From the NCBI RefSeq assembly GCF_002614725.1, contig NZ_MRZN01000010.1, positions 16,360 through 80,359 of the forward strand: 64,000 nucleotides of DNA, given 5' to 3'. Below the pieces are notes generated by a model. It was not told where the DNA came from and did no database searches. It saw nothing but the letters and a program-made list of their open reading frames with translations. This DNA is from Staphylococcus edaphicus. Lineage in GTDB: Bacteria; Bacillota; Bacilli; Staphylococcales; Staphylococcaceae. Position numbers and translations under genes: made by a program. Numbering within the stretch: the stretch's first letter is position 1; the number at the start of each line of letters is the position of its first letter. Shown here in pieces: positions 17,051 through 28,192 of the stretch.

Positions 17051-17566
17051 ATGACAAAATTTAATTTTGATCCAGCACATTCAGTAGTAGAATTTTCAGT
17101 TAGACACTTAATGATTTCAAATATTAAAGGTAGATTTACAGAATTTAATGCTAATCTTGAAGGTAATCTCAATGATTTAAGCACGTTAAAAGGGAGCTTC
17201 ACTATTGACGCTAACTCAATAGATACACGCATAGGAGATCGTGATTCGCATTTACGTAGTGGTGATTTCTTAGATGTTGAAACTTATCCTGAAATTAAAT
17301 TTGAATTAGCAAAAGCTGATGAAAAATCAATTACTGGAAATGTTACAATTAAAGGTGTAACGAAAGAAGAAACTTTTGATTTATCATATGAAGGTCAAAG
17401 TAAAAATCCAATGAACGGAGCTACAACAGTTGGCTTTATTGTTAATGGCTCAATCGATCGTGAAAAATATGGTATTACATTTAACCAAGCACTTGAAACT
17501 GGTGGCGTTATGATTGGTAAAGATGTAAATTTCCAAGTCAGTTTAGAATTTGCTTTAGAAGACTAA
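17051..17566 (+). CDS. YceI-family polyisoprenoid-binding-like protein
   Basis: This 171-residue protein of the YceI family has a lipocalin-like beta-barrel that binds long isoprenoid or quinone-like lipids. The start MTKFNFDPAHSVVEFSVRHLM is the typical opening. SHLRSGDFLDVETYPEIKF and the late FNQALETGGVMIGKDVNF are the conserved blocks. Unlike the proteobacterial periplasmic forms it has no signal peptide, so it is cytoplasmic. The frame opens upstream at 16976, but CTTGGAGG and family length fix ATG 17051. It is a single-gene unit with its own terminator. Confidence 0.88.
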   Translation: MTKFNFDPAHSVVEFSVRHLMISNIKGRFTEFNANLEGNLNDLSTLKGSFTIDANSIDTRIGDRDSHLRSGDFLDVETYPEIKFELAKADEKSITGNVTIKGVTKEETFDLSYEGQSKNPMNGATTVGFIVNGSIDREKYGITFNQALETGGVMIGKDVNFQVSLEFALED

Positions 17567-17577
17567 ATTTAATATAT

Positions 17578-17615
17578 AAAGAAGCGCTACTCGACCATCG
17601 AGTAGCGCTTCTTTT
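17578..17615. terminator. Bidirectional terminator
   Basis: 17-bp stem AAAGAAGCGCTACTCGA/TCGAGTAGCGCTTCTTT with a 3-base loop between convergent genes. Confidence 0.9.
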
Positions 17616-18387
17616 ATGGTTGTTGATTTTTCTTTTCACGGTAATATTGCACGACGATATAACTGATGAATATTAATGAAAGGATAGTTAATACAATTGA
17701 TGAAATAATGACGTATGTTGGATTAGTGTAATCACTGCCAGTAAAGATTAGGCCAAGTAGGTTTGGAATACACAAAATTAAAATAAGACCGGCAAAATAT
17801 TTTTGCTTTAATAAAAAACATATAGCTATTGTCATTATTAACAGTATGCTTCCAGTCACAAAGTTAGTGGTTTGATTTGGCGCCCAAAAAGTGAATATTG
17901 GATAATGACGTAATAAGTATTCACTTAATAAATAGATGCCAAAGATTGCAGCAGATGAAAAACCTATGGCGGTGTAAGTCTTTTTACTGTCTCCCCACGT
18001 CATAATTAATTTTTTGAAGAAAAATAATATAAAAACGAATGAGCCGATAAATATGAAAATGATATAAAAAATAAGCGCTAATGTTAGTTGAAATGAGTTA
18101 TCTAACATTCTAGGAATGATAACCATGATAGTCATAAACGAAATGAAATAAAATATGTATTTATAAATGCCTTGTGTTAAATTCAGCTCTTTTGAGAAAG
18201 TATTAGCATATGTTTTTACTGGGGTATTCAATAAATCATCGGTACTTTCATTTTGCGCTTCAGCAGTGATGATATGGTCTCGTAATTCTTCTTCAATCTC
18301 ATTAACTTCCTTTTCATTCTTACCTCGAAACAATAATTCGATACGTAATTTTAACAAAAAATCTTCTGCTTTTTTAGTTAACATCAT
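17614..18387 (-). CDS. Multi-pass membrane protein of a PadR-linked pair (HAAS/DUF1700-like)
   Basis: This is a 257-residue membrane protein. The N-terminal ~75 residues are cytoplasmic and charged (LLKLRIELLFRGKNEKEVNE, IEEELRDHIITAEAQ). This resembles the alpha-helical HAAS/DUF1700-type domain found in proteins encoded beside PadR regulators. About six hydrophobic helices follow, then a short basic tail. It overlaps the PadR gene by 14 bases, so translation is probably coupled. The open frame begins at GTG 18391-18393, but the GAGGAG within padR favours one of the two adjacent ATGs; I used the first. Function unknown. Confidence 0.7.
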   Translation of the reverse strand: MMLTKKAEDFLLKLRIELLFRGKNEKEVNEIEEELRDHIITAEAQNESTDDLLNTPVKTYANTFSKELNLTQGIYKYIFYFISFMTIMVIIPRMLDNSFQLTLALIFYIIFIFIGSFVFILFFFKKLIMTWGDSKKTYTAIGFSSAAIFGIYLLSEYLLRHYPIFTFWAPNQTTNFVTGSILLIMTIAICFLLKQKYFAGLILILCIPNLLGLIFTGSDYTNPTYVIISSIVLTILSLIFISYIVVQYYREKKNQQP

Positions 18388-18712
18388 TAACACTCCTCAT
18401 CAAATTATTCATACCATTATTTAGATATTGCCATTTAGTTTTGAAATTTCTGAGTTCGTTTATACCGGCTTGTGTAATTGAGTAATATTTACGTTGAGGT
18501 CCACTAGTTATAGATTTTTTTGAAACACTCGTAACATAGCCTTTTTTATTTAATCGTAATAATACGGGATAAATACTACCATCACTGATTTCTGGAAATT
18601 GTTGTGCTTTCAATTTATCTAATATTTCATAGCCATAAGTTTCGCCTTGAGCAATTAAACCCAAAATTGCTCCATCTAGTAATCCCTTCATCATTTGATC
18701 TGATATTGACAT
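18374..18712 (-). CDS. PadR-family transcriptional regulator
   Basis: This 112-residue winged-helix protein is of the short PadR (PadR-s2) type. GLIAQGETYGYEILDKL and SDGSIYPVLLRLNKKGYV are the recognition-helix and wing signatures, followed by YYSITQAGINELRNF and a C-terminal dimer helix. Such proteins repress their own operon until a ligand or membrane stress signal binds. AGAGGGG lies before the ATG. The palindrome at 18728-18750 is the obvious candidate operator. The downstream overlapping gene encodes a membrane protein that is probably the controlled function. Confidence 0.88.
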   Translation of the reverse strand: MSISDQMMKGLLDGAILGLIAQGETYGYEILDKLKAQQFPEISDGSIYPVLLRLNKKGYVTSVSKKSITSGPQRKYYSITQAGINELRNFKTKWQYLNNGMNNLMRSVNDVN

Positions 18713-18727
18713 GATACCCCTCTTTTC

Positions 18728-18750
18728 ACTATCTTATATTGTAAGATAGT
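18728..18750. promoter_or_regulatory. Candidate PadR operator
   Basis: Perfect 9-bp inverted repeat ACTATCTTA-N5-TAAGATAGT just upstream of the padR start, inside its promoter region (TTGACG further upstream on the minus strand). A half site AAGATAGTAAG recurs near 18785. Confidence 0.65.
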
Positions 18751-18852
18751 ATAATCCTAGATTGCGTCAACTATAGTTTAATGAAAGATAGTAAGTTAAG
18801 AATTAAGTCTTTTCATTTTGGGTAATGTAAATTGAAAGAAGGAGATGATAAT

Positions 18853-19446
18853 ATGACTACTGATTTACCTAAAATAGGGAAACCAGCGACGAATGCGTTA
18901 CATAATATAGGTGTAAAATCATTAGAGGATGTTGCTAAATATGATAGAACTACCTTATTGGGTATTCATGGTGTCGGTCCAAAAGCGATTGATATTTTGG
19001 AAGATACTTTGAAAAAGAATGATATGCAGTTTAAGAGTGATTATGAATTTGATGTGCTATTCAACTTAACGGGTGATTTGAAGTGTGATAACGCACCAAA
19101 AAGAAGGGCGATGCTTGAATTTTTAATTGCTTCTGCAAGCGTTGATAAAGATAAACTACAAGCAATGGTTGCAGAAGATTTTAAATGGAACGTAGCTGGT
19201 GCATTTGAATTAGATGGCTTTGAAACATATTATCAAGAACTTGAAGCACATATAACGACAATTGAATCTATAGATGTAAAAGACAATATAAGCCATGGTA
19301 AATATGGCGCGTTACATGGTACTCAAATATTAAAAGATGGTACGACAATTTACTTTGCAGATATGTTTGAGTTTGAAAGTCACCGTAAAGATGCTAAGGT
19401 AAAATCAATCACGTCATATATCATAATGGACGAAGGAGAATCATAG
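18853..19446 (+). CDS. Helix-hairpin-helix plus SnoaL/NTF2-like domain protein
   Basis: This 197-residue cytoplasmic protein joins two domains. Residues 1-60 carry a helix-hairpin-helix unit like the alpha-CTD of RNA polymerase (KIGKPATNALHNIGVKSLED, then LLGIHGVGPKAIDILED). Residues ~75-197 resemble a SnoaL/NTF2-like barrel (MLEFLIASASVDKDKLQAMV, DFKWNVAGAFELDGFETYY). The next gene (AHSA1-type) starts on the base after its stop, so the two form a coupled pair. GAAGGAGATG precedes ATG 18853. The function of the fusion is unknown. Confidence 0.72.
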   Translation: MTTDLPKIGKPATNALHNIGVKSLEDVAKYDRTTLLGIHGVGPKAIDILEDTLKKNDMQFKSDYEFDVLFNLTGDLKCDNAPKRRAMLEFLIASASVDKDKLQAMVAEDFKWNVAGAFELDGFETYYQELEAHITTIESIDVKDNISHGKYGALHGTQILKDGTTIYFADMFEFESHRKDAKVKSITSYIIMDEGES

Positions 19447-19920
19447 ATGAGTGTACAAGTTGAAGAAAATAAAATCATTTTCACTAGAAATTTTAAAGCT
19501 ACAGCAGAACAAATATTTAAAGCATACACGGAACCAAATTTATTTAAAGAATGGTTTCATCCACAAGGTGCTTCTACAGAAATATATGAATTTGATGTGC
19601 AAACAGGAGGCAAAGCCTTTTTTGCAATACGTGCACCTCAAGGTACAAGCTATACAGTAACGCAATATAATAAAGTGATTGAACCTAAAGTGATTGATTA
19701 CAATGATTATTTTGCAGATAAAGATGGTAGTATTGATAAAAAAATGGCAGGTATGCATAATACGATTCACATCGAAACATGTGAAGATGATACATCAAAA
19801 GTTACTTCAGTTGCTGAATTACCTGACCCTAAGGCAGCACAACAATTAATAGATATGGGAGTCGAAGCAGGTATGAATAGTACGTTCGATAATTTAGAGT
19901 TATTATTAGAAAAGTTATAA
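19447..19920 (+). CDS. SRPBCC/AHSA1-family protein
   Basis: This 157-residue protein has the START-like helix-grip fold of the AHSA1/CalC group, which binds hydrophobic ligands. Signatures are FTRNFKATAEQIFKAYTEPN, LFKEWFHPQGAS and the C-terminal MGVEAGMNSTFDNLELLLEKL helix. The ATG follows the upstream stop TAG directly, and its ribosome binding site GAAGGAG lies inside the previous gene, so translation is coupled. Ligand and role are unknown. Confidence 0.85.
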   Translation: MSVQVEENKIIFTRNFKATAEQIFKAYTEPNLFKEWFHPQGASTEIYEFDVQTGGKAFFAIRAPQGTSYTVTQYNKVIEPKVIDYNDYFADKDGSIDKKMAGMHNTIHIETCEDDTSKVTSVAELPDPKAAQQLIDMGVEAGMNSTFDNLELLLEKL

Positions 19921-20008
19921 AAGACTAAAATGTTAAAAATATGTTGAAATTAACCTCAAAAAGAAACTAATCTTTTCGATATAATAGTATTGAAAAGAGG
20001 TGTATGTA

Positions 20009-20185
20009 TTGAAGAAACGCTATATAAAAGTACTCGGTTTATATTCATTTAGTACATTAATTCCTACACTGTTATTAAATGAAAGACGGTTTGGGAACCA
20101 TATATTTAAATGGTTGTTACGTACGTTAGTAGGATATGGTATTTTTGCCTATGGTTTACATTTTTTAAGCAAATTCAAACAATAA
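20009..20185 (+). CDS. Small membrane protein of unknown function (58 residues)
   Basis: Begins MKKRYIKVLGLYSFSTLIPT and ends in a second hydrophobic stretch (RTLVGYGIFAYGLHFLSKF). The start is taken as TTG 20009, 7 bases after AGAGGTG; the frame opens at GTG 20000. A strong terminator follows. I do not recognise the family. The ribosome binding site, length and membrane segments make it a plausible real gene. Confidence 0.5.
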   Translation: MKKRYIKVLGLYSFSTLIPTLLLNERRFGNHIFKWLLRTLVGYGIFAYGLHFLSKFKQ

Positions 20186-20255
20186 TTCAATTGTTGTTAT
20201 ACCTTTTATTTATTGCGTAGGTAGTTAGCTACGTAAATTGATAAATAAGAAATCT

Positions 20256-20296
20256 TAAAAAGTGTCAGTGCAACGCAAGTTGCACTGACACTTTTT
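20256..20296. terminator. Bidirectional terminator
   Basis: About 17-bp stem AAAGTGTCAGTGCAAC/GTTGCACTGACACTTT with A and T runs on both sides, between convergent genes. Confidence 0.9.
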
Positions 20297-20299
20297 ATT

Positions 20300-23667
<3,368 letters not shown>

Positions 23668-23694
23668 GGTTTTCAGCTCCCTGATTTCAGTTTA

Positions 23695-23708
23695 TGTAAA
23701 CGCTTTAG
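23695..23708. promoter_or_regulatory. cre-like CcpA site
   Basis: TGTAAACGCTTTAG (read on the other strand CTAAAGCGTTTACA) matches 12 of 14 positions of the cre consensus. It lies just downstream of the bglP -10, where CcpA would block elongation or initiation. Confidence 0.6.
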
Positions 23709-23711
23709 TTA

Positions 23712-23740
23712 ATTATAATTATACCGGTACAATTTGTAAA
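23712..23740 (-). promoter_or_regulatory. bglP: bglP promoter
   Basis: Minus-strand -35 TTTACA (23735-23740) and -10 TATAAT (23712-23717) with a 17-base spacer; a second TATAAT abuts at 23718-23723. Confidence 0.75.
23718..23733. promoter_or_regulatory. Candidate GntR operator
   Basis: ATTATACCGGTACAAT, a near-perfect palindrome around TACCGGTA, fills the spacer between the bglP -35 and -10. It faces the GntR gene. Confidence 0.65.
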
Positions 23741-23822
23741 GACCTTATTAAAATAAATGTTCGGTTTATTTAATTGTGTTCATGTTATAATGAGTTTGAA
23801 TTTAATTTAAAGGGGTCAGTAT

Positions 23823-24524
23823 ATGCTTAAGTATGAAAAAATAGTCCAGCAAATGGTTGAATATATTGAAGTAGGTCATTTTCAAGCTGGTGATAAATTA
23901 CCAAATGTAGAAACATTAAAAGAAAAATATAATGTAAGTAAAAGTACGATAATTAAAGCACTTGAAAAATTAGAAAAGTACGGAATGATTTATCAAGCAA
24001 GAGGAAGTGGTATATATGTGCGCAATAAACAGCGGGAAGGATATTTGAATTTATTTTCAACGGGCGGATTTAGTGATGAAATGGTTGGTTTAGAAGTGAC
24101 AAATAAGGTGCTTAATATAAATGAAATAAAGGCGCCTGAAAGTGTTCGGCAGATATTGAAACTGGATAGTAATGCTCAAGTGTACCAATTAGAACGACTC
24201 ATATATGTTGATGGAAATATTTTATGCTATGAGCATTCGTATTTTAATAAAGACGTTGTCTTATTTCTCAATGAATCCATTGCTGAAGAATCTATATTTA
24301 AATATTTAGAACAGCATTTAAAAGTAAAAATTGGATTTTCAGATATTTATTTTACGGTTGATAAATTGGATGACAAAGATGCCGAATTACTCAAATTATC
24401 AAAAGGGAATCCTTGCTTAAAATATGAACAAGTATTTTATACAACTACAGGGATACCGTTTGATTGTTCACATTTAACCTATCATTATCAAAATTCACAT
24501 TTTTATATTCCATCTCAAAAATAA
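23823..24524 (+). CDS. GntR/HutC-family regulator of the beta-glucoside operon
   Basis: This 233-residue repressor has an N-terminal winged helix (KLPNVETLKEKYNVSKSTII, then ALEKLEKYGMIYQARGSGIYV) and a C-terminal UTRA effector domain with the late GIPFDCSHLTYHYQNSHFY. UTRA members near PTS genes usually bind the phosphorylated sugar made by the PTS. It is divergent from bglP, and the TACCGGTA palindrome lies in the shared region. AAGGGG precedes the ATG. The local context makes beta-glucoside control likely. Confidence 0.87.
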   Translation: MLKYEKIVQQMVEYIEVGHFQAGDKLPNVETLKEKYNVSKSTIIKALEKLEKYGMIYQARGSGIYVRNKQREGYLNLFSTGGFSDEMVGLEVTNKVLNINEIKAPESVRQILKLDSNAQVYQLERLIYVDGNILCYEHSYFNKDVVLFLNESIAEESIFKYLEQHLKVKIGFSDIYFTVDKLDDKDAELLKLSKGNPCLKYEQVFYTTTGIPFDCSHLTYHYQNSHFYIPSQK

Positions 24525-24583
24525 AACGCTCATATAACTTTGTTCATCTTATACTGCGCGTAAGAATAAGTTATATAAGCGTT
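24525..24583. terminator. Bidirectional terminator
   Basis: Long imperfect hairpin AACGCT-C-ATATAACTT ... AAGTTATAT-A-AGCGTT with an inner TCTTA/TAAGA stem, between the convergent gntR and rrf2 genes. Confidence 0.7.
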
Positions 24584-24584
24584 A

Positions 24585-24986
24585 TTAAAAACGGTCTATG
24601 ACCGATTGAATCGTATACGTGTTCAGTTTGTTAATGATAGTATCGTCTATTTCGGTATAAATGTCATCCAAGGCATGGCTTATATTTTTCCCTACATGAC
24701 AATGTTGATTCGTATCTTTGTGGATTTTTGCAAAGTGCATAGAATCTGAAAAAACAAGTTGATATAATTGACCTAGTTTAATTTCATTTGCGGCACAAGA
24801 TAAGCTATAACCGGAAATACCCTGACTACTTTGGATATAGCGTCCTTCTTTTAAATAACGGCATAATTTACGAACAAGTGTAGCATTGCTATTAATACTA
24901 TCTGCAATATATTGACTAGATACTGGTTCTTGTTCTGTAGAAAGTAGGGTGAGAATGTGTATGGATACGGAAAATTGAGTGTTCAA
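24585..24986 (-). CDS. Rrf2-family transcriptional regulator
   Basis: This 133-residue winged-helix regulator opens with MNTQFSVSIHILTLLST and has SSQYIADSINSNATLVRKL as the recognition helix. Rrf2 members such as NsrR, IscR and CymR sense NO, Fe-S status or cysteine. Here the Cys residues are scattered (C42, C59, and HCHVGK about C96) and do not form the NsrR/IscR three-Cys cluster, so it is probably of the YwnA/CymR-like non-cluster type. It is divergent from nirC, which suggests control of nitrite transport or nitrosative response. Confidence 0.82.
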   Translation of the reverse strand: MNTQFSVSIHILTLLSTEQEPVSSQYIADSINSNATLVRKLCRYLKEGRYIQSSQGISGYSLSCAANEIKLGQLYQLVFSDSMHFAKIHKDTNQHCHVGKNISHALDDIYTEIDDTIINKLNTYTIQSVIDRF

Positions 24987-25047
24987 ATCTAAGTCTCCTT
25001 TTGAGTAATGCTTGTGTATGTTTTAATTACAAGTAGATTTTACTTCA

Positions 25048-25075
25048 AATGATAGCAACGTGCAATGTTATCATT
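25048..25075. promoter_or_regulatory. Inverted repeat between rrf2 and nirC
   Basis: AATGATA-N14-TATCATT lies in the divergent promoter region of the Rrf2 regulator and nirC. It is the best candidate operator there. Confidence 0.4.
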
Positions 25076-25180
25076 ATAAGAAAATATGCTAAAAACACTA
25101 TTAAGTATTGAAATAAACTCATATAATAACATTGTTAGTAAATTAATAATTTGAAAATTGAAAAGGAGTGCGAGTGGTTT

Positions 25181-26005
25181 ATGGTAGATAATGACAAGTC
25201 TATAAAAGATACATATACGTCGAAGGAAACAATTGAAAATATCAATAACCAGGTTCAAATCAAAGAAGTCATGTTTGATCAAACGCCAGGGCGTTATGCA
25301 CTGAAATCAATTATGTCAGGATTTCTATTAGCTATTGTGACAGTATTTATGTTAGGTATTAAAACGCAATTTACAGGTACGAACGAAGGTTTAGTAAACC
25401 TTATGGGTGCTATTTCCTTTAGTTTAGCATTAGTACTGATCGTGTTAACGAATTCAGAATTATTAACAAGTAATTTTATGTATATGACAGTAGGCTGGTA
25501 CTATAAAATGATTGGTATGAATAAAGCGTTAGGTATTATGTTTATTTGCTTCTTATTCAATATCATCGGCGGTTTTATACTGTTCGCATTAATGAAATTC
25601 ACACCTATTATGACACCGGAAATGATCAGTAGTTTAACCAGTATGGTCGATGGCAAAACGATAGATAGTACTTGGTATGCGATTTTAGTAAAGGCTATTT
25701 TTTGTAATTTCTTTATTAATATTGGCATTTATGTATCAATTCAATTTAAAGATGGTTTATCAAAAGCATTCTTTATCGCATGTGGTGTGATTGTGTTTGT
25801 ATTTATGGGATATGAACATGTGGTATTTAATGCAGGGTTATATTCTGGTATGGTTTTTTATGACTTTGATGCGGTAGCATGGTTACATGTATTGAAAAAT
25901 ATCTTTTTTGCATTTATTGGTAACTTTATCGGTGGTGGTATTTTTGTAGGATTAGTTTATGCATACTTAAATGGTAGAAGAGATAGTTTGCATAGTAAAT
26001 CTTAA
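25181..26005 (+). CDS. nirC: Formate/nitrite transporter family protein NirC
   Basis: This pentameric channel moves nitrite (and related anions) across the membrane. It is 274 residues with six helices and FNT signatures: FDQTPGRYALKSIMSGFLLA, NSELLTSNFMYMTVGW, FCNFFINIGIYVS and GYEHVVFNAGLYSG (central His/Asn region). The N-terminal ~35 residues are hydrophilic. The frame extends to TTG 25151. AAAAGGAG is 12 bases from ATG 25181, slightly long, but no better start exists. It precedes the nitrite reductase genes, as in other staphylococci, and so supplies or removes nitrite for NirBD. Confidence 0.88.
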   Translation: MVDNDKSIKDTYTSKETIENINNQVQIKEVMFDQTPGRYALKSIMSGFLLAIVTVFMLGIKTQFTGTNEGLVNLMGAISFSLALVLIVLTNSELLTSNFMYMTVGWYYKMIGMNKALGIMFICFLFNIIGGFILFALMKFTPIMTPEMISSLTSMVDGKTIDSTWYAILVKAIFCNFFINIGIYVSIQFKDGLSKAFFIACGVIVFVFMGYEHVVFNAGLYSGMVFYDFDAVAWLHVLKNIFFAFIGNFIGGGIFVGLVYAYLNGRRDSLHSKS

Positions 26006-26311
26006 TCTTTATATACCTCTAGAATGTGAACGGATACGATAATAAAGTATGAATTCTAGAATAGTTTATCTATGCATAACAACATCTATATCATATTTTT
26101 CGAGTCATAATAATGAGCGCTGTTATTGACATTTTATTTGAAAAATACAGGGCATATGATATCAATTTGAATTGTGCGCAATATTCTAAAACATATTAAT
26201 TGACTCAAATATAAACAAGCCATATTGTATTTATAGAATTTAAAAGTATATCTATGGTTAATCATTTAATTTTAATGATGGGATAAACAATGAAGAGATA
26301 GGAGTGACAAC
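26006..26311. other. 306-base intergenic region with promoter only
   Basis: Between nirC and the GNAT gene. It holds a spaced inverted repeat TCTAGAAT...ATTCTAGA near 26018-26060 and the promoter at 26200-26228. No open frame with a ribosome binding site was seen. Confidence 0.5.
26200..26228 (+). promoter_or_regulatory. Promoter of the GNAT gene
   Basis: TTGACT (26200-26205), 17-base spacer, TATTGT (26223-26228). Confidence 0.55.
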
Positions 26312-26851
26312 ATGTCTGAATACAATATAAGGATTGCTACAGAGTCAGATGCAGAAGTGTTACAACAACTGATGCATGAGGCTTTTACCCCTTTAAGAGA
26401 ATTGGGAATAGATTGGCCATCTGTTAATGCTGATTTAACATTAGTAAAAGATAATTTAACAAAAAATACTACATTCGTATTAGAAGATGATAAGGAAATC
26501 ATTTCTACAATTACAGTGCGTTTCCCATGGGAAAGTAAACGCCGTATTTCAATTTATCCATTTGTATGGTGGTTTGCTACTAAGCCATCGTATGATGGTA
26601 AAGGGATAGGTAGTAAATTGTTAAAATACGTGGAAGAAACATTTTTGCGAGATACACTTAAAGTGCCTGCTGTAACATTAGGTACTTCTGCTCGAAAACA
26701 CCCGTGGCTTTTAGATATTTATAAAAAAAGAGGTTACGAAGTATACGCAGAACATGAAAATGATGACGGTGATTTAGGTGTCATTATGCGTAAGGTGTTA
26801 ATACCAGAAAGATTTGATGAAGACGTATTAGGCATGCCGCCATTTCATTAA
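26312..26851 (+). CDS. GNAT-family N-acetyltransferase
   Basis: This 179-residue acetyltransferase uses acetyl-CoA. The GNAT fold is seen in YNIRIATESDAEVLQQLMHEA (strand 1/helix 1), a beta-bulge region, and the acetyl-CoA loop KPSYDGKGIGSKLLKYVE (Q/R-x-x-G-x-G/A type). Then come RKHPWLLDIYKKRGYEVYAE, where aromatic residues close the site, and a C-terminal strand. GATAGGAG precedes the ATG. It lies between nirC and the nitrite reductase operon with its own promoter, and probably is not part of that pathway. Substrate unknown. Confidence 0.83.
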   Translation: MSEYNIRIATESDAEVLQQLMHEAFTPLRELGIDWPSVNADLTLVKDNLTKNTTFVLEDDKEIISTITVRFPWESKRRISIYPFVWWFATKPSYDGKGIGSKLLKYVEETFLRDTLKVPAVTLGTSARKHPWLLDIYKKRGYEVYAEHENDDGDLGVIMRKVLIPERFDEDVLGMPPFH

Positions 26852-26893
26852 AATTTAAAAATAAGTTTAAGGAATTCTTTTATTATATAAATA

Positions 26894-26905
26894 AGGGGAT
26901 TCCCT
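26894..26905. promoter_or_regulatory. nirR: NreC-type operator upstream of nirR
   Basis: AGGG-GATT-CCCT in the context ATAAGGGGATTCCCTAT, about 90 bases before the nirR start. It fits the NreC site pattern TAGGG-N4-CCCTA and the similar sites at narG and narT. Confidence 0.65.
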
Positions 26906-26991
26906 ATTTTTATTTATAATTGTGAATTAATTCACAAAAATCTGTTTATTTATATTACAATGCAAATATAAAGTAGATGAAGGAGTTCGTT

Positions 26992-27732
26992 ATGAAGGCA
27001 AATATAATCGTCATACATGGTATGCACAGCGGAAAGCAAAATGAAATACTTCATAATTTTGTTTCTAAATTAATGGAGCGAAGTAAAACAATGGTTCATG
27101 TTGCCTTTCTAGAGAGTAAATCACAAACGGTAGAAAGTGTAGTTGTAAAATTGCTGCAGCAAGGGTATTCGGAATTCATTATTATACCGTTACTTATCTT
27201 TCCAGCTAAACATTATTACGAAGATATTCCTTTTATTTTGAACAAATTGAAATCGAAATATCCGACGATGCATTATGTTATTTCAAAAACACTCGGTACA
27301 CATAAACAGATGTCTAAAATAATTCAGAAAAATATTTTAGATACTTTAAAAAATATAAATCATATAGAACAGATCATATTGATTGCGCATGGCAGTTCTA
27401 ATTATCTAGAACCTGACTATGAATTGAAAAAATTAATGCAGGCATGTGATGTTTTTGATTTGCCTATGCAAATGCTCACTGTTTATGGCGAGTACAATTA
27501 TCGTCAAAAGATACAAAGATATTTGTTAGAAAATACCAGTGTATTAATCGTTCCAGTCTTTCTTTATGACGGTTATATTGTTAATGAAATAAAAGCGGGC
27601 ATCAATCAAATGTATAGGACGTGCGAAATTAATTATACGAATGCGATCAATTTTCCGCCTGAACTCCATAAAATCATAGCAGATAGAATTCGAGAAACAG
27701 AGGTGCTTTGTGGTGTATCCAGTACAACTTAA
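26992..27732 (+). CDS. nirR: CbiX/SirB-type sirohydrochlorin ferrochelatase (NirR)
   Basis: This 246-residue protein is of the CbiX/SirB class, which inserts Fe2+ into sirohydrochlorin to make the sirohaem of nitrite reductase. Each of two similar halves carries a metal-site segment: IVIHGMHSGKQNE near the N-terminus and LIAHGSSNYLEPDY in the middle (HG motif). In S. carnosus the same gene is called nirR and was first taken for a regulator; the sequence has no DNA-binding motif. AAGGAG sits 6 bases before ATG 26992. It opens the nir operon behind an NreC-like site and overlaps the next gene. Confidence 0.8.
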   Translation: MKANIIVIHGMHSGKQNEILHNFVSKLMERSKTMVHVAFLESKSQTVESVVVKLLQQGYSEFIIIPLLIFPAKHYYEDIPFILNKLKSKYPTMHYVISKTLGTHKQMSKIIQKNILDTLKNINHIEQIILIAHGSSNYLEPDYELKKLMQACDVFDLPMQMLTVYGEYNYRQKIQRYLLENTSVLIVPVFLYDGYIVNEIKAGINQMYRTCEINYTNAINFPPELHKIIADRIRETEVLCGVSSTT

Positions 27733-28192
27733 TTTAATGAATAAAAATATTGTCATTATAGGAGGCGGTACCATTGCTTATAGAAAGGCAAAAAATATTT
27801 TAAAAGAAAATCCACAATCTTTAACTATAATCAGTAAAAAATTTTTGCCCGAATTTTTTGAACTTGAGCATCATAACTTTAAATTAATTACAAAGTGTTA
27901 TGACAAACATGATATTCAGCATGCTGATTTAGTTATTGCGGCAACCAATCATCAATCTATAAACAATCAAATTAAAGATGATGCAAAAAGCACGCAATGG
28001 GTCAACCACTGTGGAGACAAGGCACAGTCAGATTTTTTTAACATGTTAGAGATCACATATGAAAATATAAAAATAAATTTTAGGTCAGAAGGCCAAGATT
28101 ACAACAAAATGAAAAAAATGGCACAAGCAGTAGAAAGGTTTTTAACAGAATTTTATGAGGAGGAAAATTCATGTCAAAACAAAAACTTGTGA
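27713..28192 (+). CDS. Precorrin-2 dehydrogenase (Met8/SirC-type)
   Basis: This enzyme oxidises precorrin-2 to sirohydrochlorin with NAD, the middle step of sirohaem synthesis. It is 159 residues, with a Rossmann fold at the N-terminus (YPVQLNLMNKNIVIIGGGTI, then AYRKAKNIL), ADLVIAATNHQSINNQI, and a short helical C-terminus (GQDYNKMKKMAQAVERFL). Tandem GTG codons at 27710 and 27713 are possible starts, and AGAGG favours the second. It overlaps nirR by 20 bases and nirB by 22, indicating tight translational coupling. Confidence 0.83.
   Translation: MYPVQLNLMNKNIVIIGGGTIAYRKAKNILKENPQSLTIISKKFLPEFFELEHHNFKLITKCYDKHDIQHADLVIAATNHQSINNQIKDDAKSTQWVNHCGDKAQSDFFNMLEITYENIKINFRSEGQDYNKMKKMAQAVERFLTEFYEEENSCQNKNL

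Noticed and set aside
24585..24986. Calling the Rrf2 protein NsrR
   Set aside because: The three-Cys cluster pattern of NsrR is not present.
26992..27732. Treating nirR as a DNA-binding regulator, as its name suggests
   Set aside because: The sequence is CbiX/SirB-like with no helix-turn-helix; ferrochelatase fits the pathway.
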